DNA of 35,819 nt from Burkholderiaceae bacterium (GTDB lineage: Bacteria > Pseudomonadota > Gammaproteobacteria > Burkholderiales > Burkholderiaceae): the NCBI GenBank assembly GCA_947450225.1, contig CANFUO010000014.1, positions 1 through 35,819 on the forward strand. Direction: 5' to 3'. The notes under the pieces were generated by a model. That model made no database searches. It saw only the letters and a list, made by a program, of their open reading frames with translations, and was not told where the DNA came from. Below are positions 8,184 to 15,610 of the stretch, piece after piece (the first letter of the stretch is position 1; the number at the start of each line of letters is the position of its first letter). Made by a program: the position numbers and the translations under genes.

Positions 8184-10511
8184 ATGGTGGCCCGTTCACC
8201 ATCAACATCCAGTAACGATCTCATCCCTAGCAAATCTGATGCTACGGTCATCATTGCTGCGATGCTTGAAAAAACAAGTAGGCACTTATTTGGTCCCACT
8301 TCAGCTCCAGCATCCCCTCCTAAGCAGCAGGTTGTTAGTTTATCGGTACTGACCGAGAAATTAAGCTATCTCAATTCTTCCGAAATTAAACTAGTCAGGC
8401 GGGCATTTCATTTTGCAGATGAGGCGCATCTGGGCCAATACCGCCAAAGTGGCGAGCCGTATATTACGCATCCCCTGGCTGTTGCTGAACTATGTGCCGA
8501 TTGGCGCCTTGATGTTTACTCCATCATGTGCGCTTTATTACACGACGTCATTGAAGATACTGGCCATACCCATGCAGAGCTCATTGAAGCTTTCGGACCC
8601 AAGGTAGGGGAGTTAGTTGATGGACTCACCAAACTAGATAAATTAGAGTTTCAGAGTCATGCGCAGGCCCAAGCGGAGAGTTTTCGTAAGATGTTTATGG
8701 CGATGGCACGAGATATTCGTGTCATATTAGTTAAATTAGCTGATCGCACGCACAATATGCGCACCTTAGGTAGTGTGCGAGACGATAAGCGTAAACGCAT
8801 TGCTATTGAGACAAGTGAGATCTACGCACCGATTGCGCATCGTCTTGGCTTGAATATGATTTACCGTGAGCTAGAGGATTTGAGCTTCAAAAACACCTGG
8901 CCGATGCGTTACCGAGCATTAGATAAATCTGTTAAAAAAGTACGAGGCAATCGCAAAGAAATCGTTAATAAGATCTTAGATGATGTGCGCCGTCATTTTG
9001 CTAAAGTTGGTCTTGAGATTGATATTCGTGGTCGAGAAAAGACCTTATCTAGCATTTATCACAAGATGCGGACTAAGCATTTAAGTTTTAATGAAGTACT
9101 GGACGTATATGGATTTCGAGTCTTGGTCAAAAGCAATGATGAATGTTATCGCGCCTTAGGAATGTTGCATGCCATGTATAAGCCGATGCCTGGTAAGGTG
9201 AAGGACTATATCGCCATACCCAAACTGAATGGCTATCAATCACTCCATACAACCATGGTAGGCCCAGTTGGAATGCCTATCGAGTTTCAAATTAGAACCT
9301 TTGTAATGGATCAAGTTGCTGATGCTGGAGTTGCCGCGCATTGGGTCTATAAAGATGGTCAAGAAGAGATGAGCGAAGTCCAAAAGCGTGCGCATCAATG
9401 GCTACAGTCTTTAATTGATTTAGAAGATGCAAGTCATGACCCACAAGAATTTTTAGAGCACGTCAAGATTGACCTATTCCCCGACTCCGTTTATGTGTTT
9501 ACACCGAAGGGACATATACGTGCATTACCTAGAGGCGCCACCGCACTTGATTTTGCTTACTCAGTGCATAGTGATTTAGGTAATAGTTGCGTCGCAGTTC
9601 GGATCAATGGTAATCAATTACCCCTGCGCACTGAAATTAAAAATGGCGATATCGTTGAAGTGATCACGGCGCCGTACTCGAACCCCAACCCTACTTGGCT
9701 AACGTTTATTAAGACAGGAAGAGCTCGGGCGGCGATTCGGCACGCGTTAAAAACGAAAGGTTTAGATGAGTCTCTGCAGTTAGGTGAGCGTTTGTTATTG
9801 CAAGCCATTCGAAAGCAAGAAATAGACGTAGCTTTATTAACATCACAGGTTTGGGAAAAAATATTGCATTGGACTGGTTCAAAATCTCGACAAGAAATTA
9901 TGACGGACTTGGCCCTTGGGCGCAGGTCTGCACCCGTTTTAGCGAAGCGTATCGAACTCTTTGTGAGTGAAACGCATGGCCATGAGCAATTAAGACTAGA
10001 TCATCAAGAATGGCAAAATAAATCAGAACAAGAAATTAATGCTAAACATGCACGTCAAATATTAATCGTAGATGGCACCGAAGGTATGTCAATTATCTAT
10101 TCGACCTGTTGCCACCCGATTCCTGGCGATACCATTATTGGGTATTTAGGTAAAGGTGAAGGATTACAAATACATATCCATGACTGTGCACATGTGGTGC
10201 GCATTCACCGTAAAGATCCTGATAATTGGATTGAGGTCAACTGGGCAGAAGACATACATCGTGAATTTGAAATTCCACTGCGAGTGGATGTTAAGAACAC
10301 GAAAGGCGTTCTTGCTAAAGTAGCCAATAGCATCACATCCTCAGATGCAAACATTACACACGTAGGCATGGACGATAGCACATCAGAACTGGCGGCGACG
10401 ATTCGTTTTGGAGTGCAAGTTAAACATAGAGATCATTTAGCGCAAGTGATCCGAAGTCTAAGGGCTAATCATGATGTCGTGCGAGTAGTAAGAAGCAAGA
10501 CCCACCATTAA
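8184..10511 (+). CDS. spoT: Bifunctional (p)ppGpp synthetase/hydrolase, SpoT type
   Basis: A 775-residue Rel/SpoT enzyme that makes and degrades (p)ppGpp in response to starvation. The hydrolase domain looks active: His95 in ITHP, HD at 120-121, ED at 124-125, and LADRTHNMRTL from 185. The synthetase domain (about 280-400) has YGFRV, KVKDYIAIPK and GYQSLHTT. The TGS domain begins at LFPDSVYVFTPKG (432-444). A conserved Cys-containing region with CCHPIPGD and a C-terminal ACT domain (about 695-775, with NTKGVLAKVA) follow. The intact HD site separates it from monofunctional RelA. About 45 N-terminal residues are low-complexity, so a later start is possible. It ends 1 base before the convergent greB. 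Confidence 0.95.
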   Translation: MVARSPSTSSNDLIPSKSDATVIIAAMLEKTSRHLFGPTSAPASPPKQQVVSLSVLTEKLSYLNSSEIKLVRRAFHFADEAHLGQYRQSGEPYITHPLAVAELCADWRLDVYSIMCALLHDVIEDTGHTHAELIEAFGPKVGELVDGLTKLDKLEFQSHAQAQAESFRKMFMAMARDIRVILVKLADRTHNMRTLGSVRDDKRKRIAIETSEIYAPIAHRLGLNMIYRELEDLSFKNTWPMRYRALDKSVKKVRGNRKEIVNKILDDVRRHFAKVGLEIDIRGREKTLSSIYHKMRTKHLSFNEVLDVYGFRVLVKSNDECYRALGMLHAMYKPMPGKVKDYIAIPKLNGYQSLHTTMVGPVGMPIEFQIRTFVMDQVADAGVAAHWVYKDGQEEMSEVQKRAHQWLQSLIDLEDASHDPQEFLEHVKIDLFPDSVYVFTPKGHIRALPRGATALDFAYSVHSDLGNSCVAVRINGNQLPLRTEIKNGDIVEVITAPYSNPNPTWLTFIKTGRARAAIRHALKTKGLDESLQLGERLLLQAIRKQEIDVALLTSQVWEKILHWTGSKSRQEIMTDLALGRRSAPVLAKRIELFVSETHGHEQLRLDHQEWQNKSEQEINAKHARQILIVDGTEGMSIIYSTCCHPIPGDTIIGYLGKGEGLQIHIHDCAHVVRIHRKDPDNWIEVNWAEDIHREFEIPLRVDVKNTKGVLAKVANSITSSDANITHVGMDDSTSELAATIRFGVQVKHRDHLAQVIRSLRANHDVVRVVRSKTHH

Positions 10512-10512
10512 T

Positions 10513-10992
10513 CTACAGTGCTTTATATTCCACATCAATAATTTCTAGCATCTCGATGCCATTGGGAGTGTGTAACTCGATTTCATCGCCAATTTGTTTT
10601 TTGAGCATCGCTTTAGCAATCGGTGAAATCCAGCTTACATAATTATCACCTTGACTGATTTCATCAACACCAACGATACAAATCGTATGTTCACCAGTAC
10701 GATCGGCATAGGTCACTGTTGCCCCAAAAAAGATCTGTTCGGTACTTTCACGCGTTGCAGGATCGACAACCTCAGCAAACTCCAGGCGTTTATTTAAAAA
10801 GCGGATACGACGATCGATTTCACGCAACCTCTTTTTGCCATAAATATAATCACCATTCTCAGAACGATCACCATTACTAGCTGCCCAATGCACAATTTTG
10901 ACGATTTCTGGGCGTTCGATATCGAGCAGATGAAGTAGTTCATCCTTTATTCTTTGGTGTCCCGTAGGAGTAATATAGTTTTTTGAATTCAT
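10513..10992 (-). CDS. greB: Transcription elongation factor GreB
   Basis: Rescues backtracked RNA polymerase by stimulating transcript cleavage. The 159-residue protein has the GreA/GreB N-terminal coiled coil, with the acidic tip in SNGDRSENGDYIYGKKRLREIDRR and the GreB-like RIRFLNKRLEFAEVV. The C-terminal FKBP-like domain includes the conserved SPIAKAMLKKQIGDEI. No Shine-Dalgarno sequence precedes the ATG. On this strand TATTAT (11005-11000) lies 7 bases before the ATG, so this mRNA may also be leaderless. It is divergent from the tRNA-Arg gene. Confidence 0.94.
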   Translation of the reverse strand: MNSKNYITPTGHQRIKDELLHLLDIERPEIVKIVHWAASNGDRSENGDYIYGKKRLREIDRRIRFLNKRLEFAEVVDPATRESTEQIFFGATVTYADRTGEHTICIVGVDEISQGDNYVSWISPIAKAMLKKQIGDEIELHTPNGIEMLEIIDVEYKAL

Positions 10993-10997
10993 TTATG

Positions 10998-11011
10998 GCA
11001 TAATACTATGC
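10998..11011. promoter_or_regulatory. Shared greB / tRNA-Arg promoter region with short inverted repeat
   Basis: GCATA-N4-TATGC (10998-11011) contains CATAAT/TACTAT on the plus strand, just before the tRNA, and TATTAT on the minus strand, just before greB. The -35 elements on both sides are weak, so positions are approximate. Confidence 0.35.
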
Positions 11012-11014
11012 TAC

Positions 11015-11091
11015 GCGGCTGTAGCTCAGCTGGATAGAGTACTTGGCTACGAACCAAGGGGTCGTGGGTTCAATTCCTGCCAGCCGCACCA
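11015..11091 (+). tRNA. tRNA-Arg (anticodon ACG)
   Basis: A 77-base cloverleaf. The acceptor stem is GCGGCTG (11015-11021) with CAGCCGC (11081-11087), followed by discriminator A and an encoded CCA (11089-11091). The anticodon arm is CTTGG-CTACGAA-CCAAG, giving anticodon ACG, which becomes ICG and reads CGU/CGC/CGA. The T arm (11064-11080) has the expected TTCAATT loop and two wobble pairs in its stem. tRNA 3' ends are common integration sites, but I found no repeated copy of this 3' end downstream. Confidence 0.97.
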
Positions 11092-11111
11092 ACAATATGC
11101 ATCAGAATCAC

Positions 11112-11145
11112 GGGGTTACAGTGAAAATTGTAACCCCATTTTTTT
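11112..11145 (+). terminator. Rho-independent terminator after tRNA-Arg
   Basis: A perfect 9-bp stem, GGGGTTACA (11112-11120) with TGTAACCCC (11129-11137), has an 8-base loop, then A and seven T residues. It lies 20 bases past the CCA end. Confidence 0.93.
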
Positions 11146-11262
11146 ACCTTTTAGTTATTGAAATCACTTCTAATCTTCCCTTGGTAAAAACTACAGGCCT
11201 TTTTTAAAGAGGTGAATATAAAGATTTATTTATTTCAAACGATCATAAACATCAGTTAAGAA

Positions 11263-11781
11263 ATGAGCACTTTCCCTAATAAAAAATTTCGAGGTCACGT
11301 TTATAGCTTTGAACATCTGGAACACACATCTATCGAGATCTTATTTAATAACGGGGCAATAAAAGTTAAAATCTTCGTTACCTTTGGGTCCCACTGTTTT
11401 ACAGAGGAATTTAAGCCCGATACTCATAATCAAGAGTATGTATATAGACATAATGGTGAACTAAGGGCATTTGATATCGTTCGATATGAATGTTCAAAAA
11501 AATTACCCAACATTATTAATAATATGGCTAATGGGACAGTATATAAGTCTGATAAAAGTTATACATATGTTTCTCATATACAAATAGCCTCATTATTAGG
11601 AGAACAAGCATATTCGATATTTTTTAGCTTAAAAAAAAGAAATACTATTAATTCTGAATTGAGCGAGATTCATCTAGACATGTATATAAAAAGTGCTTAC
11701 CCCTGTTCATTGAAATCAAAAAAAAATGCCCAAAATTGGCGGTTTAAGGGGCTTGTTCGTCAAGTGGTCGGTGCTTTCTAA
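11263..11781 (+). CDS. Uncharacterised 172-residue protein downstream of tRNA-Arg
   Basis: No function can be assigned. The protein is soluble, with no signal peptide or membrane segment. Central blocks are VTFGSHCFTEEF (about 46-57) and FDIVRYECSKKLPNII, and the second half has YSIFFSLKK and DMYIKSAYP. From memory these resemble a widespread hypothetical family with a central VTFSxHCFT motif and a late SAY motif. The usual end of that family looks shortened or diverged here. The coding sequence is distinctly AT-rich, with a run of eight A's at 11631-11638, unlike the neighbouring core genes. TATAAA at 11217-11222 could be its -10 box. Position just after a tRNA and the composition suggest horizontal gain, but no integrase is present. 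Confidence 0.7.
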   Translation: MSTFPNKKFRGHVYSFEHLEHTSIEILFNNGAIKVKIFVTFGSHCFTEEFKPDTHNQEYVYRHNGELRAFDIVRYECSKKLPNIINNMANGTVYKSDKSYTYVSHIQIASLLGEQAYSIFFSLKKRNTINSELSEIHLDMYIKSAYPCSLKSKKNAQNWRFKGLVRQVVGAF

Positions 11782-11801
11782 GGGTGTTGATTTGAGAGAA
11801 G

Positions 11802-11829
11802 TTGACTTGGTAAAATTTTGGTGTACAAT
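11802..11829 (+). promoter_or_regulatory. Sigma-70 promoter of candidate small RNA
   Basis: TTGACT (11802-11807) and TACAAT (11824-11829) are 16 bases apart, among the best promoter matches in the window. The predicted RNA start is near 11836. No ribosome-binding site or plausible reading frame lies between it and the terminator at 11945-11970. Confidence 0.75.
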
Positions 11830-11835
11830 AGAAAC

Positions 11836-11970
11836 AGACAGTTCGAGAGCGAGTGAGTAAACGAACTAGCTGCCTAGAAATAGGTCTTACACGCCAGTAG
11901 GGGTAACAGAATCTCGCAGCGAAACCTCTCATGTGGTTTCAAGTAAAGGGCCTTAGGGCCCTTTTTCTTT
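11836..11970 (+). ncRNA. Candidate structured small RNA, about 135 nt
   Basis: The stretch is framed by a good promoter and a strong terminator and folds into successive hairpins. Stem 1 is AGTTCG (11840-11845) with CGAACT (11862-11867). Stem 2 is GCCTA (11872-11876) with TAGGT (11881-11885), capped by a GAAA tetraloop. Stem 3 is GAAACC (11921-11926) with GGTTTC (11935-11940). Stem 4 is the terminator. GCGAG in loop 1 (11849-11853) can also pair with CTCGC (11913-11917), which would make a long-range or pseudoknot contact. It lacks the signature sequences of tmRNA, 4.5S RNA and RNase P RNA. A 'Polynucleobacter-1' RNA motif with stable tetraloops has been published; whether this is a copy cannot be decided by eye. 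Confidence 0.65.
11945..11970 (+). terminator. Rho-independent terminator of candidate small RNA
   Basis: AAAGGGCC (11945-11952) pairs perfectly with GGCCCTTT (11957-11964) around a TTAG loop. The 3' arm runs into a T-rich tail (11962-11970, broken by one C). Confidence 0.9.
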
Positions 11971-12082
11971 ATCTGTGCACGAACAACCTAAATTTATGCA
12001 TATGGTTTGAATCGACTTTAGTGGCCACAAGAAAGCTGGAAACTCTTCTGATATTGGTTTTATCGAATGCATTTTTTATTTT

Positions 12083-12122
12083 TTTTAATGGATTGATTTT
12101 TAGGGGTTAATTTCCATTAAAA
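12083..12122. promoter_or_regulatory. Perfect 10-bp inverted repeat upstream of Bug receptor gene
   Basis: TTTTAATGGA (12083-12092) is repeated in inverted form as TCCATTAAAA (12113-12122), with a 20-base spacer. TTGATT at 12093-12098 lies inside and could be a -35 element. It is about 100 bases before the receptor start codon, so it may be an operator, or an mRNA hairpin if transcription starts upstream. The rest of the gap from the small-RNA terminator to 12224 is AT-rich and shows no gene. Confidence 0.45.
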
Positions 12123-12224
12123 GGTATCTTTGCTTTGGTTAGAGAAGAAGGCTTAGTCAATTTTCGTATATTCCATGGTTATAATTTCTTCATAAATAAT
12201 AAAAAATATACTCATGGGGGCAAC

Positions 12225-13199
12225 ATGATTAGAATTTCGTGGCGTTTTTTCCTGATTTTCATTGCAATTTTTCTGATTGCCATTTCAAATGCATCTGAAA
12301 TATATCCAAGCAGGACCATTAAATTAGTTGTGCCTTACCCTGCGGGTGGCGGTGCGGATTCTTTTTCTAGGCCCCTAGCGCAACAACTCTCTAATCGCCT
12401 CGGGCAGTCAGTCGTTGTTGAAAATCGAGGTGGTGCAGGAGGAAACATCAGTATGGAGTTCGTTGCAAGAGCCCCTAATGACGGCTATACCTTGATGTTG
12501 GCTTTAACCCCGCAATTAGCAATTAATGGAGCCTTATATGAAAAAATTCCTTTTGACCCAATTAAAAGCTTTACCCCTATTTCGTTAATTGCTGAAGGAC
12601 CCTATTTATTATTGGTTAACCCGACATTGCCTGTGAATAATCTAAAAGAGTTTTTGGCATTATCTAAGTCAGAGAGTGGTAAGTTAACGTATGCCTCTTC
12701 GGGAAGTGGAAGTGGTGGTCATATGGCAGCGGAATTGCTGATCAATATGACGAACATTCCCATGACGCATGTTCCTTATAAAGGAGGGGGACCAGCGATA
12801 TCGGATGTTTTAGGAGGGCATGTCAAAGTCATATTTGCCCCAGCAGTGAGTACGATTCAGTATATTCAAGCTGGGCGACTTCGTGCGATAGCGGTAACAG
12901 GTGAAAAGCGTTTGTCGAGTATCCCGCAAGTCCCAACGATGGCTGAGGCGGGAGTCCCTGGTTATGATTCAACCGTATGGTATGCCTTACTTGCACCGCC
13001 CAATACACCAAAAGAAATAGTGAACCGACTCAATGCCGAGTTATTGCAAATTTTAAAAGATTCCTCTTTCAAGGCGATGATGCACACCAATGGTATTGAG
13101 CCAATTGGCAGCACCCCAGAGGCATTAACTATGTATATTCAAAAGGAGATTATCAAATGGACCAAAGTCGTCAAGAGCGCGGGACTCAAAGCGGAATGA
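12225..13199 (+). CDS. Bug/TctC-family periplasmic substrate-binding receptor
   Basis: A secreted solute receptor of the Bug family, which binds small carboxylates and other organic ligands and normally feeds tripartite tricarboxylate transporters. Residues 1-24 form a signal peptide, with a hydrophobic core and probable cleavage after SNA. The mature protein shows family blocks IKLVVPYPAGGGADS, VVVENRGGAGGN and, later, HVPYKGGGPAISDVLGGHV. I start at 12225 (MIRIS...), since an upstream in-frame start at 12135 would bury the signal peptide 30 residues inside. GGGGG lies 4 bases before the ATG. No TctA/TctB genes are nearby. The stop overlaps the next start as ATGA, so translation of the two genes is coupled. 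Confidence 0.9.
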   Translation: MIRISWRFFLIFIAIFLIAISNASEIYPSRTIKLVVPYPAGGGADSFSRPLAQQLSNRLGQSVVVENRGGAGGNISMEFVARAPNDGYTLMLALTPQLAINGALYEKIPFDPIKSFTPISLIAEGPYLLLVNPTLPVNNLKEFLALSKSESGKLTYASSGSGSGGHMAAELLINMTNIPMTHVPYKGGGPAISDVLGGHVKVIFAPAVSTIQYIQAGRLRAIAVTGEKRLSSIPQVPTMAEAGVPGYDSTVWYALLAPPNTPKEIVNRLNAELLQILKDSSFKAMMHTNGIEPIGSTPEALTMYIQKEIIKWTKVVKSAGLKAE

Positions 13200-13951
13200 A
13201 TCCAATTGCACCTTGGTATCAATTAGGGTACATCATCCCACATCGTTACACTGATTTAGACGCCTATCAATTTTATCGGGTAGCACCAGAAGGAATGCTG
13301 TTGGTCACAACAGGGCTTAATTTAGCGGAGTACACCTTGGAGTCCGTTGAATCTCAAATGCCTGCGTTTTATTCTGCATTAGACCTATTAGCACACAAAC
13401 CTGTCGACAGAATTTCATTAAGTGGCGTTCCAGTAGCCGCCGCTTTAGGGCGTAAGCGAATGTTGGCACTATTAGAAGATGCCCGGTCTAGAACGGGATT
13501 GGAATGCGATACCGATGCAGAAGCACACATTGCGACGTTAAAACATTTAGGTGTCAGCAAAATTGCGATTGCATCGCGTTGGTCTGAAGCGGTGAATAAT
13601 GGCTTAATTGCCTATTTGGCAGATGCTGGTATTGAAGTATTGACTTGCAAATCACGCGGGCGAAACTTATCGCAGAATAAGTCAGCCAATCCATTGGCTG
13701 ACCATGAACTCGCGTTAGAACTCGGCAGAGAAGCATTAAGAGAAGCACCACAAGCACAAGCACTTTTAATGCCAGGAGGATTGTGGTTTGCAATCCACGC
13801 AGTTGCTACTTTGGAAGCTGAGTTTGGTAAACCTGTTCTTTTAAATATTTTAAGTACAACCTGCAGTGCTTTAAGGTCATATGCCCAAAATACAAATGTA
13901 ATACCTCGCAAAGCAGATCCAAAATGGGGTATGGTGTTAGCAAGCGTTTAA
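13196..13951 (+). CDS. Asp/Glu racemase / arylmalonate decarboxylase-like protein lacking catalytic cysteines
   Basis: A 251-residue protein resembling the maleate isomerase/arylmalonate decarboxylase branch of the Asp/Glu racemase superfamily. Matching features are an N-terminal GYIIPHRYTDLDAYQFYRVAP, the central DTDAEAHIATLKHLGVSKIAI, and ALLMPGGLWFAIHAVATLEAEFGKPVLLN split over 189-217. In active relatives the last block reads SCxxL with a catalytic Cys; here that position is Pro193. The first cysteine site, in SLSGVPVAAALG (74-85), also has no Cys. Cys104, Cys151 and Cys223 are elsewhere. Function is therefore uncertain: a different chemistry, ligand binding only, or a decayed enzyme. The frame is intact. 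The start at 13196 overlaps the receptor stop as ATGA; an ATG at 13157 would force a 43-base overlap. Confidence 0.8.
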   Translation: MNPIAPWYQLGYIIPHRYTDLDAYQFYRVAPEGMLLVTTGLNLAEYTLESVESQMPAFYSALDLLAHKPVDRISLSGVPVAAALGRKRMLALLEDARSRTGLECDTDAEAHIATLKHLGVSKIAIASRWSEAVNNGLIAYLADAGIEVLTCKSRGRNLSQNKSANPLADHELALELGREALREAPQAQALLMPGGLWFAIHAVATLEAEFGKPVLLNILSTTCSALRSYAQNTNVIPRKADPKWGMVLASV

Positions 13952-13953
13952 AT

Positions 13954-13999
13954 TGTCAGAAGACGATCTATCATACGGACTTTTCTGAAATTTCTGACA
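13954..13999. repeat. 8-bp inverted repeat after the racemase-like gene
   Basis: TGTCAGAA (13954-13961) and TTCTGACA (13992-13999) are perfect inverted copies 30 bases apart in the gap before the next gene. There is no T-run, so it is not a standard terminator. It may be an operator or chance. Confidence 0.3.
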
Positions 14000-14065
14000 G
14001 TCACTTCGCTTGCGGGTAGAGTACCTTCGATTGAAAATGAGGAGATTATTTTTAATCGGCCCAAT

Positions 14066-14350
14066 ATGAAACCAAGCTCTTCACTCAGATCAACTCAATC
14101 CTTCACAGATATAGATAATGCATCATGGCAGGTTCTTCGCTTTGAGCGAAAAAAACGACGATTACTGCGTAAGGTGATGGCTGTTCAACATGAAATACAA
14201 CTAGAACACGTGCAATTAAAAGCACAACAATCCGCTAGGCGTGATTGGATGCTATTTGGTATGACGTGTATCTTGATAGCTACTTGTATAGCTTGGATTG
14301 TGTTTAAGGCTTGGCTCGAGTTACGTTTTCTTGAAACTGTAATTGTTTAG
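14066..14350 (+). CDS. Small single-pass membrane protein, unknown function
   Basis: A 94-residue protein I cannot assign to a family. Residues 1-22 are polar, 24-60 are rich in Arg, Lys, Glu and Gln and likely helical or coiled-coil (FERKKRRLLRK, HEIQLEHVQLKAQQ). Residues 62-82 form one hydrophobic membrane segment (MLFGMTCILIATCIAWIVF). The charge pattern suggests a cytoplasmic N-terminal part. No clear ribosome-binding site precedes the ATG. The stop overlaps the stop of the convergent MFS gene by a few bases. It could be a real small gene or a weakly expressed frame; length, composition and membrane segment favour a real one. Confidence 0.55.
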   Translation: MKPSSSLRSTQSFTDIDNASWQVLRFERKKRRLLRKVMAVQHEIQLEHVQLKAQQSARRDWMLFGMTCILIATCIAWIVFKAWLELRFLETVIV

Positions 14351-15600
14351 GCTGGCAGAGGAACAGCTGTCGTGGGAGGTTGTGCATTTCGTATTCGAAG
14401 GATGAGAAAGACCACGATACCGACGTTCACGAGGTTCCAGACAACACCATTAATAAATGCGGCCTCATAGGAGCCTGTCAAGTCAAATACTTTCCCAGAT
14501 AACCAACCACCCAAAGCCATACCAATCATGGTGGACATAATACATAATCCAACTCTTTTGCTTAAATCTCTAATCGGAAAATATTCTCTAACAATAATGG
14601 CATAGGCAGGAATGATTCCACCTTGAAAAAGACCAAACAAAGCAGCGATGATATACAAAGAGATGAGACCATTAAACGGCAGGAACAACAGTAAAGCGAC
14701 ACCTTGCAAGACCGAGCCCAGTAAAAGGGTGCGTAAGCCACCAATACGATCACAAATCACCCCAGAAAGCAGACGACTTACAACACCGCAGGCCAGCATC
14801 AGAGATAGCATTTCGGCGCCACGGGCAGCGCTAAAGCCCAGATCAGTGCAATAGGCAACAATGTGGACTTGCGGCATTGACATCGCTACACAACAGCCAA
14901 CACCGGCAACACATAAAAGTACTTGTGCAAAAGGAATCGGTAAGTTAAAGGGTTTTTCACGATTGGCCATCCCGAGTTGAAGCGGACTTTGGACCTGGCT
15001 TTTTGGTGGGCGTTGACGCATTAAAAATGCCAAGAAAAACATACCGACGCCACAGACAATTCCCATGGCGATATATGTATTACGCCAACCCATATGTTCG
15101 ATTCCGTACTGGACAAGTGGTGGCCAAATAGTCCCAGCTACATAATTACCACTTGAACAAATACCCACAGCCAGACCTCGGTACTTGCTCCACCACATAG
15201 AAGTATCTGCCATCAAAGGTGCAAAAGTTGACGAGGCTCCAAAAAAGCCTAATAAAAGACCATGGAAAATACTAAAAATAATGATGTTGGGGGCAAAACC
15301 AGAGAGAATATAGCCTAAACCGACACACACAGCCCCTAATTGAAGCGCTGCTGAAACACCAAATCGATCGGCCAGCTTACCCATCAAAATACTCCCAAGC
15401 CCCAAGCCAAGCATCATATAAGTGTATGGAAGTGACACGTCTGAGCGAGATACCCCAAAATCCGCTTGAACAGCCGGTAAAAACACCGCCACAGCATACA
15501 TGGAGCTTGTGCCCAGGATCATGCACAAAACGGCGACAAAAAGTCGTTTTGCAGCTGCTTTAGAATCAATTACATCGTTGTGAGCGGGTTGTGACTTCAT
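14347..15600 (-). CDS. MFS transporter, monocarboxylate/OFA-like
   Basis: A 417-residue major facilitator superfamily carrier with about 12 membrane helices, probably moving an organic acid across the inner membrane. The loop between helices 2 and 3 has the MFS signature GKLADRFG. MWWSKYRGLAVGICSSGNYVAG matches the monocarboxylate/oxalate-formate antiporter-like branch (WF/W-x-x-RG-A-G). The central loop near residues 195-215 is Pro/Gln-rich (RQRPPKSQVQSP). It is transcribed alone, from a strong promoter only about 10 bases before the ATG. Proximity to a Bug receptor and a racemase-like gene fits carboxylate uptake, but the substrate is not known. Confidence 0.88.
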   Translation of the reverse strand: MKSQPAHNDVIDSKAAAKRLFVAVLCMILGTSSMYAVAVFLPAVQADFGVSRSDVSLPYTYMMLGLGLGSILMGKLADRFGVSAALQLGAVCVGLGYILSGFAPNIIIFSIFHGLLLGFFGASSTFAPLMADTSMWWSKYRGLAVGICSSGNYVAGTIWPPLVQYGIEHMGWRNTYIAMGIVCGVGMFFLAFLMRQRPPKSQVQSPLQLGMANREKPFNLPIPFAQVLLCVAGVGCCVAMSMPQVHIVAYCTDLGFSAARGAEMLSLMLACGVVSRLLSGVICDRIGGLRTLLLGSVLQGVALLLFLPFNGLISLYIIAALFGLFQGGIIPAYAIIVREYFPIRDLSKRVGLCIMSTMIGMALGGWLSGKVFDLTGSYEAAFINGVVWNLVNVGIVVFLILRIRNAQPPTTAVPLPA

Positions 15601-15610
15601 TATCTTTGTT

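Noticed and set aside
11744-11932. 62-codon minus-strand frame across the small-RNA region
   Set aside because: It runs opposite to a good promoter and terminator, has no ribosome-binding site, and its Arg-rich translation looks like noise.
11836-11970. Possible tmRNA, 4.5S RNA, 6S RNA or a riboswitch for the downstream receptor gene
   Set aside because: None of the tell-tale tmRNA or SRP sequences is present, the ends do not pair as in 6S RNA, and the terminator lies 254 bases before the receptor start, so cis control is less likely than a free RNA. 6S cannot be fully excluded by eye.
11015-12224. Integrated element at tRNA-Arg with direct-repeat att sites
   Set aside because: I found no second copy of the tRNA 3' end downstream and no integrase, so there is no evidence beyond AT-rich composition.
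13157-13195. ATG 13157 as start of the racemase-like gene
   Set aside because: It would overlap the receptor gene by 43 bases and add a polar tail not seen in the family; ATG 13196 gives a clean ATGA overlap.
13862-13864. Cys223 of the racemase-like protein as the missing catalytic cysteine
   Set aside because: It falls about 30 residues after the SCxxL-equivalent site, in the strand following GKPVLLN, so it does not align with the catalytic position.
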